DNA of 64,000 nucleotides from an uncultured Chloroflexota bacterium (GCA_937879875.1 CALFMN010000034.1:45173-109172), one strand, 5' to 3'; counted from the stretch's first letter, positions 45,893-55,549 are shown. A program made the numbers and translations. Notes: generated from the sequence alone by a model not told the origin.

Positions 45893-46275
45893 GGCGCTGC
45901 CCTTTCGTGCTGGCCCGGCTTCGCTGCTGTGAGGCTACGCTAGCACTTTGCGCACTATTTCACAATCTGCGTCGCAAGCGAGCCAGCATTATGCCGAGCG
46001 GCTGAGCGCCTGCAGTCCAGCCGCCAGACCGGTTCGCTTTCCCCGAGCCCGAAAACCAATCCCTTCCGCCGCGCTTGACGGCGCTTCGTACGCACCCATA
46101 CGATCGAGGCAAGTGTTGTTCCGCGGGCTGGCCTCGACGCCTGCGTCAGTTCGCTTCCGCCGCTCGGCGCGGAAGATCTCCGGCACACAGTTCAGGCAGC
46201 GGCGAACCCGCATTCGCCGTACGGGCCGGCCCCCCGATGCTTTCCGGGGGCAGACGAGCCGGGAAGAGGATGCCC
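45893..46275. other. metH upstream region with a GC hairpin near the start codon
   Basis: No gene is seen. A hairpin GCCCCCCGATGCTTTCCGGGGGC (about 46229-46251) is nested in CCGG...CCGG arms and ends about 14 nt before the metH ribosome-binding site. I looked for cobalamin, SAM and SAH riboswitch cores and did not find them convincingly, so any control element here is unidentified. Confidence 0.35.
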
Positions 46276-49200
46276 ATGAAACCGGACTTTTTGCAGACGC
46301 TCCAACAACGCATCCTCATCTTCGACGGCGCTATGGGCACCGCGATTCAGGCATACAACCTCGGCGACGATGACTTTTGGGGCAAAGAAGGCTGCAACGA
46401 GCTGATCACGCTCTCGCGTCCAGACCTGCTGCGCGAGATTCACGTGGGCTATCTGGCTGCCGGCGCCGACGTGATCGAGACCAACAGCTTCGGCGGCACG
46501 CCGATCGTGCTGGCCGAATATGACCTCGCCGACCGCGCCTATGAGCTGAACAAGGCCGCGGCCGAACTGGCGTGCAGCATCGCCGCCGAGTTCAGCACGC
46601 CCGAGCGGCCGCGCTGGGTCTCCGGCTCGATGGGCCCGGGCACCAAGCTGCCCACACTCGGCCACATAACCTACGACGCGGTGTTCGACGGTTACATGAC
46701 GCAGGCGATGGGGCTGCTCGACGGCGGCGCCGACCTGCTGCAGATCGAAACCTGCTACGACCCGCTGCAGGCGAAAGCCGCGCTGGCCGGCGCCCTGCGC
46801 GCGATGGAGCGCTGCCGGCGGCGTGTGCCGCTGATCGTGCAGGTGACGATGGAGTTGACCGGCTCGATGCTGGTCGGCACCGAGATCGGCGCCGCGCTGG
46901 CCGCGCTCGATCCGTTCCCGCTCGACGTGATCGGCATCAACTGCGCCACCGGCCCCGCCGAGATGAGCGAGCACATCCGCTACTTGAGCCAGCACAGCCG
47001 CCGGCCGATCTCCGTGCTGCCCAACGCTGGTCTGCCCGTAGTTTCGAGTGATGGCGCCTTCTATCCGCTGACGCCGGAGGAGTTGGTCCGCTATCAACGC
47101 ATCTTCGTCGCAGAGTTCGGCGTCGGCATCGTCGGTGGCTGCTGCGGCACGACGGCGGCGCACGTCAAGGCGCTGGCCGACGCGCTCTGGGGCCATGCGC
47201 CGGTGCCGCGCAGCCCGCAGTTCGAGCCGTCGGTCGCCAGCCTCTACACGCCGGTCGCGTTGCAGCAGGAGACCTCGTTCCTCGTCGTGGGCGAGCGGTT
47301 GAACGCCAACGGCTCGAAGCAGTATCGCCAACTGCTGCTGGCCGACGACTACGACGCGATGCAGGGGATGATCAAGCAACAGGTGCGCGAGGGCGCCCAT
47401 TTGCTCGATGTTTGCGTCGATTACGTCGGCCGCGACGGCACGAAGGACATGGAGGCCGTCGCCTTCCGCTTCGGCACGCAGTCGACGCTGCCGCTGATGA
47501 TCGACTCGACCGAGGCCGCCGTGATCGAGACGGCGCTGAAGCGGCTCGGCGGCCGCGCCGTGATCAACTCGATCAACCTCGAAGACGGCGAGGTGCGCAT
47601 GAACCGCGTCATGCCGCTGGCGAAACAGTACGGCGCTGGCCTGGTCGCGCTCTGCATCGACGAGGAGGGCCAGGCACGCACCTGCGAATGGAAGCTGCGC
47701 GTGGCGCATCGCATCCATGATCTTGTGGTCGAGAAGTGGGGCATGCGGCCGCAGGATCTGATCTTCGACACGCTGACGATGCCGATCGCCACCGGCCAGG
47801 ACGAGGTGCGGCGCGACGGCATCGAGTCGCTGGACGCGATCAGGCGCATTAAGACCGAATTGCCCGGCTGCTACACGATTCTCGGCATCTCCAACATCTC
47901 CTTCGGCCTCAAGCCGGCGGCGCGGCAGGTGCTGAACTCCGTCTTCCTGCATTATGCCGTCGAGGCCGGGCTCGACGCGGCGATCGTCAACCCGCAAAAG
48001 ATCCTGCCGCTGCACAAGATCGACCCGGCGCAGCGCGAGGCGGCGCGGCAACTGGTGTTCGACGAGCGCAGCGAAGGCTTCGACCCGCTCACCGCCTTCA
48101 TCGAGCTATTTACGGGCGAAGAGGAGCAGCGCGAAAAGGGGTCGCAGGCGGGCCTGCCTGTCGAGGAGCGGCTGAAGCGCCGCATCATCGACGGCGAACG
48201 CAAGGGTATCGAAAAAGACCTGGACGAAGGGCTCGCCACGCCGCGCCCGCAGCCTTCCAGCGAGAAGGCGGCGCCGGGCGGCCGCAAGCCTGCGCCGCGG
48301 CCCTATCAGCCCCTGGAAATCATCAACGAGATCCTGCTGGACGGAATGCGCGTGGTCGGCGAGCTGTTCGCCAGCGGCGAGATGCAGCTGCCGTTCGTAC
48401 TGCAGTCGGCCGAGGCGATGAAGTCCGCCGTCGCCTATCTGGAGCCGCTGCTGGAGAAAGCGGGCGCCGGCGGCCGCGGCACGATCGTGCTGGGCACCGT
48501 GCGCGGCGACGTGCACGACATCGGCAAGAACCTGGTCGACATCATCCTCTCGAACAACGGCTACACCGTACACAATCTCGGCATCAAGCAGCCGCTGCAG
48601 GCGTTTATCGACAAGGCCGAAGAGGCACAGGCCGACGCGATCGGCATGTCGGGCCTGCTCGTGAAGTCGACCGTGATCATGAAGGAGAACCTGCTCGAGC
48701 TGAACGAGCGCGGGCTGTTCAAGTATCCGGTGCTGCTCGGCGGCGCGGCGCTGACGCGCGGCTATGTCGAGCATGACCTGCGCGGCATGTACAAGGGCCA
48801 GGTCTTCTACGGCCAGGACGCCTTCGAGGGGCTGCGCACGATGGACGCGATCGTGCGCGGCGAAGGCCACGTGCTGGCGCAGCGATCCGGCAAGAAGGAG
48901 CAAGCCGCCGAGGCGCAGCAGCTCGAGGACTATCAGAAGGTCGAAGACCAGAGCGACGAGCGCGAGCGGCGGCTGGCCGAGGCGAAGCGTTTTATTGCGC
49001 CGCGCACGGTCTGCGCGTCGAATCCGGTGCCGCGGGCGCCGTTCTTCGGAGCGCGCGTCGCGCGGGGCATCGGCCTGCACGAGGTCTACGCGCACATCAA
49101 CGAGATCGCGCTCTTCCGCAGCCAGTGGCGCTACACCAACAGCCGCGGCCTGCCCAAAGCCGACTACGAGGCGTGGCTGGACGCCGAGGTGCGCCCAGTC

Positions 49201-49824
49201 TACCGCGAATGGCAAAACCGCTGCATCGAGGAGCAACTGCTGGCGCCGCAGGTGGTGTACGGCTACTGGCCCTGTCAGTCAGAGGGCAACGACCTGATCG
49301 TCTACGCCGAGGACGGCCGCACGGAGCTGGCACGCCTGACCTTCCCGCGCCAGGTCACCGGCAAGCAGCTCTGTCTGGCCGACTACTTCCGCCCCGTCGC
49401 CTCCGGCGAGCTGGACGTGGTCGCCTTCCACGCCGTGACGATCGGACCGCGGGCGACGGAGCGCGAACACGAGCTGTTCGCCGCGCGCGAGTACCGCGAC
49501 TACCTGCATCTGCACGGCATCTCCGTGGAGGCGACCGAGGCGCTGGCCGAGCTGTGGCACAAACGCATCCGCCAGGAGTTGGGCATCGTCTGCAACGACG
49601 CGCCCGACGTGCGCGGCCTCTTCCGCAAGGAGTATCAGGGCGCCCGCTACTCGTTCGGCTACCCGGCCTGTCCGGAGCGCGAGCACGACGCCGTGCTGGC
49701 CCGCTTGCTGGGACCGGAGCGCATCGGCGTGGCGTTGACCGACGAGTTTATGTGGGAGCCGGAGCAGACGACTTCGGCCATCGTCGTCCACCACCCCGAC
49801 GCGCACTACTTCAACGTGGTGTAG
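46276..49824 (+). CDS. metH: Cobalamin-dependent methionine synthase
   Basis: MetH moves a methyl group from methyltetrahydrofolate to homocysteine through cobalamin. The 1182-aa protein has all four modules. The homocysteine domain (1-310) has zinc Cys in INCATG and GGCCGTTAAH. The pterin-binding domain (about 335-600) opens with VGERLNANGSKQYRQLL. The cobalamin domain (about 660-880) carries DVHDIGKN with the base-off His. The SAM-binding activation domain (about 905-1182) ends IVVHHPDAHYF. ATG 46276 is chosen because AGAGG lies 6 nt upstream; ATG 46270 directly abuts it. It is slightly shorter than the E. coli enzyme (1227 aa). Confidence 0.97.
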   Translation: MKPDFLQTLQQRILIFDGAMGTAIQAYNLGDDDFWGKEGCNELITLSRPDLLREIHVGYLAAGADVIETNSFGGTPIVLAEYDLADRAYELNKAAAELACSIAAEFSTPERPRWVSGSMGPGTKLPTLGHITYDAVFDGYMTQAMGLLDGGADLLQIETCYDPLQAKAALAGALRAMERCRRRVPLIVQVTMELTGSMLVGTEIGAALAALDPFPLDVIGINCATGPAEMSEHIRYLSQHSRRPISVLPNAGLPVVSSDGAFYPLTPEELVRYQRIFVAEFGVGIVGGCCGTTAAHVKALADALWGHAPVPRSPQFEPSVASLYTPVALQQETSFLVVGERLNANGSKQYRQLLLADDYDAMQGMIKQQVREGAHLLDVCVDYVGRDGTKDMEAVAFRFGTQSTLPLMIDSTEAAVIETALKRLGGRAVINSINLEDGEVRMNRVMPLAKQYGAGLVALCIDEEGQARTCEWKLRVAHRIHDLVVEKWGMRPQDLIFDTLTMPIATGQDEVRRDGIESLDAIRRIKTELPGCYTILGISNISFGLKPAARQVLNSVFLHYAVEAGLDAAIVNPQKILPLHKIDPAQREAARQLVFDERSEGFDPLTAFIELFTGEEEQREKGSQAGLPVEERLKRRIIDGERKGIEKDLDEGLATPRPQPSSEKAAPGGRKPAPRPYQPLEIINEILLDGMRVVGELFASGEMQLPFVLQSAEAMKSAVAYLEPLLEKAGAGGRGTIVLGTVRGDVHDIGKNLVDIILSNNGYTVHNLGIKQPLQAFIDKAEEAQADAIGMSGLLVKSTVIMKENLLELNERGLFKYPVLLGGAALTRGYVEHDLRGMYKGQVFYGQDAFEGLRTMDAIVRGEGHVLAQRSGKKEQAAEAQQLEDYQKVEDQSDERERRLAEAKRFIAPRTVCASNPVPRAPFFGARVARGIGLHEVYAHINEIALFRSQWRYTNSRGLPKADYEAWLDAEVRPVYREWQNRCIEEQLLAPQVVYGYWPCQSEGNDLIVYAEDGRTELARLTFPRQVTGKQLCLADYFRPVASGELDVVAFHAVTIGPRATEREHELFAAREYRDYLHLHGISVEATEALAELWHKRIRQELGIVCNDAPDVRGLFRKEYQGARYSFGYPACPEREHDAVLARLLGPERIGVALTDEFMWEPEQTTSAIVVHHPDAHYFNVV

Positions 49825-49854
49825 GCTCGCTGCGCTTCGCGTCGCGCCGCCCGA

Positions 49855-50271
49855 TCACGCCGGCTCATCGCCCGTGTCGTTCAACGCGAGCAGGCGGGCG
49901 CAGGTCTGCTCGTCGAGCGGCACGGCGCGGCCGCTTTGCGTATCGAGCCAGACCCAATCGTGCTCGATGCGCGCGACAACTCGCTCCGAACGGGCCGAGC
50001 GCAGCGTGAAGCTCTGCGTGAAGCCCTCGGCGCCGGCCGCAAGCGTGCCCGCTTCCACCGCAACGCCGTCCTGCCAGGGCAGCGGGCGCAGGTACTCGGC
50101 TCTGGTACGCACTTCGACCGCGACGACATGCGCGGGCTTGGCGATGCCGGCGGCCTGCTCGCAGGCCGCGTAGGCCAGTTCGGTGAACGCGAGCAGCACG
50201 CCGGCATGTACGAAGCCGGTAGCGGCGTAGCAGTCGGTATGGCGCGTCTGATAGCTCACGCTGAACGGCAT
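49855..50271 (-). CDS. Hotdog-fold acyl-CoA thioesterase (YbgC/4HBT-like)
   Basis: The 138-aa protein is one hotdog domain. The N-terminus VSYQTRHTDCYAATGFVHAGVLLAFTELA replaces the usual catalytic DxxGHVNN with DCYAATGFVH, so the catalytic Asp (or nearby Glu) is retained in a variant setting. The beta-sheet segment VVAVEVRTRAEYLRPL and IEHDWVWLD follow. It hydrolyses an acyl-CoA of unknown chain. It is convergent with metH and upstream of nothing co-directional except the adjacent hypothetical gene. Confidence 0.75.
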   Translation of the reverse strand: MPFSVSYQTRHTDCYAATGFVHAGVLLAFTELAYAACEQAAGIAKPAHVVAVEVRTRAEYLRPLPWQDGVAVEAGTLAAGAEGFTQSFTLRSARSERVVARIEHDWVWLDTQSGRAVPLDEQTCARLLALNDTGDEPA

Positions 50272-50315
50272 TCAATGCTCCGGTGCAGGCTGCCGCGGCG
50301 CCCGTCGTGGCCGGG

Positions 50316-50723
50316 TTACGCGCCCTGTGCGGCGAAGCGCTGGGAGAAGGCGTCGCGCTCGGCCTCGACGATCAGGTTCAGCGTGAACTCGTAGTACTGG
50401 ATCGCCTCGACAAAGGCGACACTCTTGCGATCGAAGATGATCTTCGGCTCCGGCCCGTCCATGTCGAGCTTGGCGGCGAAGCGCGGCCACATGAACGGCG
50501 CCACCCGCACGACTTTGGCCTCGATGCCCGCCTTGATCTCCTCGTTGGCGAGCGCCCGTTGCAAGCCGCGCATCACCGCCGGGAACTGCTGCAACGCGCG
50601 CAGATACGCGTCGGCGCAACGCTCGACGCACTCGCGGTTGCGGCCGTCATCCAGCGCCGCGTTCGCCGCCTCAAGCAACGAACGCAGACCCGCATCTCCG
50701 ATGTCCGCCGGATGCAGCGCCAT
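50316..50723 (-). CDS. Conserved-looking hypothetical protein (135 aa)
   Basis: The product is mostly helical at first (AGLRSLLEAANAALDDGRNRE, then CADAYLRALQQFPAVMRGL). A strand-rich stretch follows, with VVRVAPFMWPRFAAKLDMDG and PKIIFDRKSVAFVEAIQYYEF. It starts at ATG 50723 with GAGG 8 nt upstream. No signal peptide or known motif is recognised. Lying between the LLM oxidoreductase and the thioesterase on the same strand, it may belong to the same transcript. Confidence 0.65.
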   Translation of the reverse strand: MALHPADIGDAGLRSLLEAANAALDDGRNRECVERCADAYLRALQQFPAVMRGLQRALANEEIKAGIEAKVVRVAPFMWPRFAAKLDMDGPEPKIIFDRKSVAFVEAIQYYEFTLNLIVEAERDAFSQRFAAQGA

Positions 50724-50788
50724 CGCCGTCACCTCAGAGCCGCGGCAGCGACTCGTGCCGCCTTCCTCATCGCGCCACCTCCGCGGCC

Positions 50789-52087
50789 TCAAATCGACGA
50801 TACGACCGGGTGGCGGAAACCCTCAAGCTTCCGCCGGCGCCAGGGCCGGTGCTGCGTCTCGTGCCGCTCCTTGAATTCGGGCAGCACCGTGCGGCCGAAC
50901 AGCTCGATCGAGGCCATGATGTCCTCGTGGCGCCGGGTGCCCGACTGCGCCACGAAGAGCATCACGTCCTGGTGCGCCTGCTCGTACTTCGCCAGATAGT
51001 CGCGCAGCTGGTCGGGCGTGCCGATCGCCGAGCGGGTATTGGCCGCGCGCCAGAGGCCGCGCGCTGTCTCGTTCTCCGGCTCCGGCGCGGCCGTGGCCAC
51101 GCCGGCGCCGGCGAGCTGTTCGAGCTGGTCCTGCTGGCCGCCGTGGATCGCGGCCCGGCGCGCCATGCGCCGCTGGAACATCAGCAGCCGCTCCTCTTCC
51201 GGCGTGTCGCGAAACTCGCGGTAGAGATGCGTGCGGCCGGGACGGTGATCGCGGCCGCCGGTGGTGTTGTAATAGTGGCCGGCGGAGAAGCCGAAGAAGG
51301 CGCCGCCGTCGCCGGCCCGCCGCACCGCCTCCTCGTCAGTCTCGGCGCAGGCGAACTGGCTGAGGATGCAGAGCGCCGGATTCACCGCCTTGCCGATCGG
51401 CCTGCACTCGCCGCGCATCAGCTCCCAGTAAGTCGAGACCCGCTCCTCGGCCTCTTCCGGTGTTTCGAACGAGAAGCCGAGCGAGCCCATGCCCAGCCGC
51501 GCCGCGGTCAGCACGGTCTCGCGCCGCCCGCCCGCCACCCAGAGCGGCGGGTGCGGCTTCTGCAGCGGCTTGGGCACCACGTTGCGCTCTGGAAAGCTGA
51601 CGTGGTCGCCCTCGTAGCCGCCGAAGGGCTCTTCGGTCATCATGCGCAGGGCGACGCGCAGCCCCTCCTCCCACATCGCCTTCTTCTCGTCCCAGGGCAC
51701 GCCGTAGGCGCCAAGCTCCAGCTCGGTGGACGATTCGCCGCTGCCGAACTCGACGCGGCCGTCGCTGACCAGATCCAGCGCCGAGATGCGCTCGGCGATG
51801 CGGCCAGGCGGGTTGTACGGCGGCGGCGTCAGCACAATGCCGTGGCCGAGGCGGATGCTTTTCGTGCGCTGGCTGGCGGCGGCGAGCACGATCTCCGGCG
51901 CGGAGGAGTGGGCGTACTCTTCGAGATGGTGGTGCTCCACCTCGAACACGTAGTCGTACCCGAGCCGGTCGGCCAGTTCGATCTGCTCCAGCGTTTCCTT
52001 GTAAATGCGGTGCTCGTCTTCCGGCCCCCATGTGTCGCTGTCGTAGGGCCTGGGCAGTTGCAGCTCAAAGAACAAACCGAACTTCAC
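50789..52087 (-). CDS. LLM-class (bacterial luciferase-like) flavin-dependent oxidoreductase
   Basis: The 432-aa protein is a luciferase-like TIM barrel using FMNH2 or F420H2. It starts VKFGLFFELQLPRPY, and EVEHHHLEEYAHSSAPEIVLA and RTKSIRLGHGIVLTPPP are family blocks. GRVEFGSGESSTELELGAYG and PPLWVAGGRRETV follow. The start is GTG 52087 with GGAGG 7 nt upstream. It is last in the minus-strand string SBP, permeases, crotonase, CoA-transferase, LLM, so it probably oxidises an intermediate of that pathway. The substrate is unknown. Confidence 0.9.
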   Translation of the reverse strand: MKFGLFFELQLPRPYDSDTWGPEDEHRIYKETLEQIELADRLGYDYVFEVEHHHLEEYAHSSAPEIVLAAASQRTKSIRLGHGIVLTPPPYNPPGRIAERISALDLVSDGRVEFGSGESSTELELGAYGVPWDEKKAMWEEGLRVALRMMTEEPFGGYEGDHVSFPERNVVPKPLQKPHPPLWVAGGRRETVLTAARLGMGSLGFSFETPEEAEERVSTYWELMRGECRPIGKAVNPALCILSQFACAETDEEAVRRAGDGGAFFGFSAGHYYNTTGGRDHRPGRTHLYREFRDTPEEERLLMFQRRMARRAAIHGGQQDQLEQLAGAGVATAAPEPENETARGLWRAANTRSAIGTPDQLRDYLAKYEQAHQDVMLFVAQSGTRRHEDIMASIELFGRTVLPEFKERHETQHRPWRRRKLEGFRHPVVSSI

Positions 52088-52131
52088 GCTGGTTCCTCCA
52101 AACGCAGCCGTGGCACGCCGCCACGGCGAAA

Positions 52132-54603
52132 CTACGCCGTCTCTGCCGCTGCCGGCTCGGCCGGCAGCGGCCATTCCACGGTGCTGCCACTGACGCCGGC
52201 CTCAGCCAGCGCGGCATACGCCTCGGCGTCGAGGGCGAGCAGCCCGGCCAGCACGGCGGCGCTGTGCTCGCCCACGCGCGGCGGCGGCCGGCGCCAGACC
52301 AGGCCGCTGCGCGAGAAGCGCCAGGGATAGCCGTTGTACAGCCGCTCGCCCAGGTCCGGGTGCGCCAGCGGCCGGAACCAGCCGCGCGCCGCGAACTGCG
52401 GGTCGCCGGGCACTTCGTTCGTCGTGAGCACGACGCCGGCCGGCACGCCCGCCGCTTGCAGGCGCAGCATCAGATCGCGCGCCTCGTGCGTGCGCGTCCA
52501 CCCGGTCAGCGCGGCTTCGATTTCCTGCGCATTGGCCCGACGCCCGGCGATCGTGGCGAAGCGGTCGTCGTGGAGTCGCGCCGCTCCGTCAGTGGTGGAG
52601 AGCAGCGCTCGCCAGTCAGTGTCGTCGCGCACACTGATCGCGATCCACTGGTCGTCGCCGGCGCAGGGAAAAACGCCCTGCGGCGCCATATTGCGGTCGC
52701 CGTCGCCAAGGCGAACTGGCGCGGCGCCGGTCAGGCCGGCGAGCAGCAGCTCTTCGCCGATGTAGCCGGCCGCCGCCTCGAACATCGAGCCGTCGATACG
52801 CTGGCCCCGGCCGCTGCAGGCGCGGTGTTCGAGTGCGACCAACGTGAGCGCCGCCATCTGCAAGCCGGAGAGCGGATCCGCCTCCATCTCGCCCAGCGAC
52901 ATCGCCGGCTCATCCGGGTAGCCGAACAGCACGGACCAGCCGGCGATCGTCTCGATCGTGGCGCCGTTCGCCTTGTAGTCGCGGTACGGACCGCTGGCGC
53001 CGTAGCCGGAGAACGAGGCAGCGATCAGGTCCGGGCGCACGCGGCGCAGCGCCTCGTCGCCGAGGCCGAAGTTCTCCATCACGCGCGGCGTGAAGTTCTC
53101 CATGACGATGTCGGCGCCCGCGACGAGCTTGAGCAAGATCTCGCGCCCTGCTCCGCTCGCCAGGTCGAGGGCGATGCCGCGCTTGTTGCGGTTGACCGCG
53201 TTGTAGTAGAAGCTCGTGTTCCACGGATGCGCCCGCGGGTTGGCGCCAGGCGGCAGCTCCGGCCGGCCGCTCGCCGCCGGCCGGAAGATGCGCCAGACGT
53301 CGGGCCGGCGCGGGGATTCGATCTTGATCACGTCCGCGCCGAGGTCGGCGAGCAGCATCGCCGCATAGGGGCCGATCCAGGCGCCGGTGAGGTCGAGAAC
53401 ACGCAGGCCGTGCAGCGGCGACGCACCGTGGGGCGCATCACGATGCGCACCTGCACCAACCCAGCCCTGCACAGGGTCCCGATCGCCGGGCGGTTCGGGC
53501 AGCATACTGCCACGCTCCGGCGCCGGCCGCGGCGGCAGCATCGGCGTCTCGCTGAGCTGGCCGGCCGGGCCGGGGAAGCGCAGGCGGCCGAGCCGCGGGT
53601 GCGCCAGATCGAAGAAGAAGCCGCGCGCGGCGAGGTGCTCGTCCCCGAGCAGGTCGGCGGGCGCCTCAAGCAGGCCGGCTACCACGTGCAGCGTGCCCAG
53701 CGTCTCGAACAGCGCCCGCGCGGCGTGCCGTTGGCTGTACGCTGCCAGAAACTCGCATACGGCGGACAACGCCGCGTAGCGATCCTGCACACCACGCAAC
53801 GATTCCGGCACCGCCTCGGACGCGATCTCGAGCGCGGTCAGCAGCGCATTCCAGACGTTCTCCACCGCCGGGCTGCAGAGCACGTAGCCGTCGGCGCAGG
53901 GCAGCAGCACCGTGCCGACGCCGGAGCGGCGCGGAAACGGCTCGCCGAGATACTGCGCCCGCTGGAAGAGCACCAGCGAGGCGATCGCCTCCAGGCAGGC
54001 GACTTCGACACGCTGGCCAGCGCCGGAGGCGCGGCGCTCGTGCAGCGCCGCCAGCGCACCGACGAAAGCGCTGACGCCGCAGGCGTAGGGGAGGATGTTC
54101 GCCGGCAGCCGGAGCGGCGTCCGGCCGGGATAGCCGCTCAGCGAGAGCATGCCGGAGAGCGCCTGCAGCATCAGGTCCGAGGCGGCGAACTCGGCGTACG
54201 GCCCGTCCGCACCGAAGGGCGTAATCGAGACGATGATGAGACTCGGCGCCGCGCAGGCGAGCGATGCGTAGTCGAGGCCGGCCGCCAGCAGGCGCCGCGG
54301 GGACCAGTCCGTGATGAAGACGTCGGCGCGCACGATCGTGCCGGCCAGGCGGGCGCGGCCGGCATCGTCGGCGAGATCGCCGACCGCTGAGCGCTTGCCC
54401 GCGGCCACATACTCCCAGACGAGCGAAGCCTGGGCGCCGTCCCGGCCGGCCACGCACGGCTCTATTCGGCGCAGCGGCGAGCCTCCGGGTGGCTCGACCG
54501 CGACCACCTCGGCGCCCCAGGCGGCGAACTGGCGGCCGCAGTACGCGCCGGCGAGGCCGTCACACAGCTCGATCACGCGCAGATGGGAGAGGGCAACGCT
54601 CAC
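52132..54603 (-). CDS. Tandem-fused family III CoA-transferase (two complete domains)
   Basis: The 823-aa protein contains two CaiB/BaiF domains. Domain 1 (about 1-385) has LRVIELCDGLAGAYCGRQFA, WGAEVVAVEPPGG and GAGQRVEVACLEA. Domain 2 (about 410-823) has LRVLDLTGAWIGPYAAMLLA, DLGADVIKIESPRRPD, NKRGIALDL and GRGQRIDGSMFEA. Both keep an acidic residue (Glu) where the catalytic Asp lies in formyl-CoA transferase. The start is GTG 54603, overlapping the crotonase stop by 3-4 nt. Ordinary members are 400-aa homodimers; a fused chain could give an internal pseudo-dimer. The acyl acceptor is unknown. Confidence 0.9.
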   Translation of the reverse strand: MSVALSHLRVIELCDGLAGAYCGRQFAAWGAEVVAVEPPGGSPLRRIEPCVAGRDGAQASLVWEYVAAGKRSAVGDLADDAGRARLAGTIVRADVFITDWSPRRLLAAGLDYASLACAAPSLIIVSITPFGADGPYAEFAASDLMLQALSGMLSLSGYPGRTPLRLPANILPYACGVSAFVGALAALHERRASGAGQRVEVACLEAIASLVLFQRAQYLGEPFPRRSGVGTVLLPCADGYVLCSPAVENVWNALLTALEIASEAVPESLRGVQDRYAALSAVCEFLAAYSQRHAARALFETLGTLHVVAGLLEAPADLLGDEHLAARGFFFDLAHPRLGRLRFPGPAGQLSETPMLPPRPAPERGSMLPEPPGDRDPVQGWVGAGAHRDAPHGASPLHGLRVLDLTGAWIGPYAAMLLADLGADVIKIESPRRPDVWRIFRPAASGRPELPPGANPRAHPWNTSFYYNAVNRNKRGIALDLASGAGREILLKLVAGADIVMENFTPRVMENFGLGDEALRRVRPDLIAASFSGYGASGPYRDYKANGATIETIAGWSVLFGYPDEPAMSLGEMEADPLSGLQMAALTLVALEHRACSGRGQRIDGSMFEAAAGYIGEELLLAGLTGAAPVRLGDGDRNMAPQGVFPCAGDDQWIAISVRDDTDWRALLSTTDGAARLHDDRFATIAGRRANAQEIEAALTGWTRTHEARDLMLRLQAAGVPAGVVLTTNEVPGDPQFAARGWFRPLAHPDLGERLYNGYPWRFSRSGLVWRRPPPRVGEHSAAVLAGLLALDAEAYAALAEAGVSGSTVEWPLPAEPAAAETA

Positions 54604-55499
54604 GGCTGTTCCCCGGCGGCCGCGGGCGTCGCAGGTCTCGGCGCGTCGGATGCCGGGCCAGCGCCGGGCGCCGCGCCATTGCGCGCGGGAATGCCCTGCT
54701 TCAGCAGCTCCAGCGCGTAGCCGACTCCCGGCAGTTGGCGCTTCTGCCCCTCGCGCCGCCGCATGTCCGGCGCCGCCTCCGGAAAGCCGGTGAAGGCGTA
54801 GGTCTGGAAGCCCGCCTCGACGGAGGCCGAATAGCCCATCGTGTCCAGCGTGTTGTTGACCATGAACTTGGTCATGCACGGTCCTACCGGGCCGCGTGCC
54901 GCGACGCGCTCGGCGTAGGCCAGCGTCTCGCGCTCCAGCTCCTCCGGCGGGTAGATGCGGTTGACGAAGCCGAGATCCTGCGCCTCCCGCGCGGTGATGA
55001 AGCGGCCCTCGAACAGGATCTCCTTGGCCTTCTTCGGGCCGATGTCCCACGGCGCGGAGAAGTACTGCAGGTTCGAGGGCAAGAACAGCGCGTCGCTCGC
55101 CGCGAAGACGAGGTCCATCGAAGCGGCGAAGATCCAGCCGCCGAAAATGCAGTAGCCGTGCACCATGGCGATCGTCGGCCGCGGCACGTTGCGCCAGCGC
55201 AGCGACGCCTCGACGTAGAGCTGGCGCTGGCGCACGTAGCGGTCGAGACGGCTGGGCGAGGCCATCCAGCGCTCGCGGTCTTCCAGCTCCTCCGGCGTGC
55301 CGATGTCGTGGCCGGCCGAGAAGCTCTCCCCGGCGCCCGAAAGCACGATCACGCGCACGTCGGGGTCGGAGCCCGCTCGCCGAAACGCGTCGTCCAGCTC
55401 ATTGATCAGCCGCGTGCTCTGCGCGTTGCGGTAGCGCGGCCGGTTGAGCACGATCCGCGTCACCGCGCCCGGCTGATAGATGATCTGCTTGTACTCCAT
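54600..55499 (-). CDS. Enoyl-CoA hydratase/isomerase-family protein lacking the usual catalytic Glu pair
   Basis: The 299-aa protein has the crotonase fold: VTRIVLNRPRYRNAQS, SAGHDIGTPEEL (oxyanion hole) and MVHGYCIFGGWIFAASMDLVFAASDALF. Where hydratases have GGGCELA and QPEI with catalytic Glu, this protein has FGGWIFAAS and LPSNLQYF, so both canonical acids are missing. A long insert with Arg/Glu (EDRERWMASPSRLDRYVRQ) follows residue 70. The C-terminal tail is Ala/Pro-rich. It may catalyse another crotonase-type reaction. Its stop overlaps the start of the fused CoA-transferase. Confidence 0.85.
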   Translation of the reverse strand: MEYKQIIYQPGAVTRIVLNRPRYRNAQSTRLINELDDAFRRAGSDPDVRVIVLSGAGESFSAGHDIGTPEELEDRERWMASPSRLDRYVRQRQLYVEASLRWRNVPRPTIAMVHGYCIFGGWIFAASMDLVFAASDALFLPSNLQYFSAPWDIGPKKAKEILFEGRFITAREAQDLGFVNRIYPPEELERETLAYAERVAARGPVGPCMTKFMVNNTLDTMGYSASVEAGFQTYAFTGFPEAAPDMRRREGQKRQLPGVGYALELLKQGIPARNGAAPGAGPASDAPRPATPAAAGEQP

Positions 55500-55549
55500 C
55501 GTCTACACGTACCTTGTGAGAAATGTGAGAAATGCCCTCAGCGTAGCTA

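Noticed and set aside
45893..46275. Cobalamin, SAM or SAH riboswitch before metH
   Set aside because: The conserved cores of these classes were not found; only a generic hairpin is visible.
46192..48051. 619-codon minus-strand frame
   Set aside because: Antisense to metH; His/Arg/Gln-rich and motif-free.
52030..54390. 786-codon plus-strand frame
   Set aside because: Antisense to the fused CoA-transferase, whose two domains are clear.
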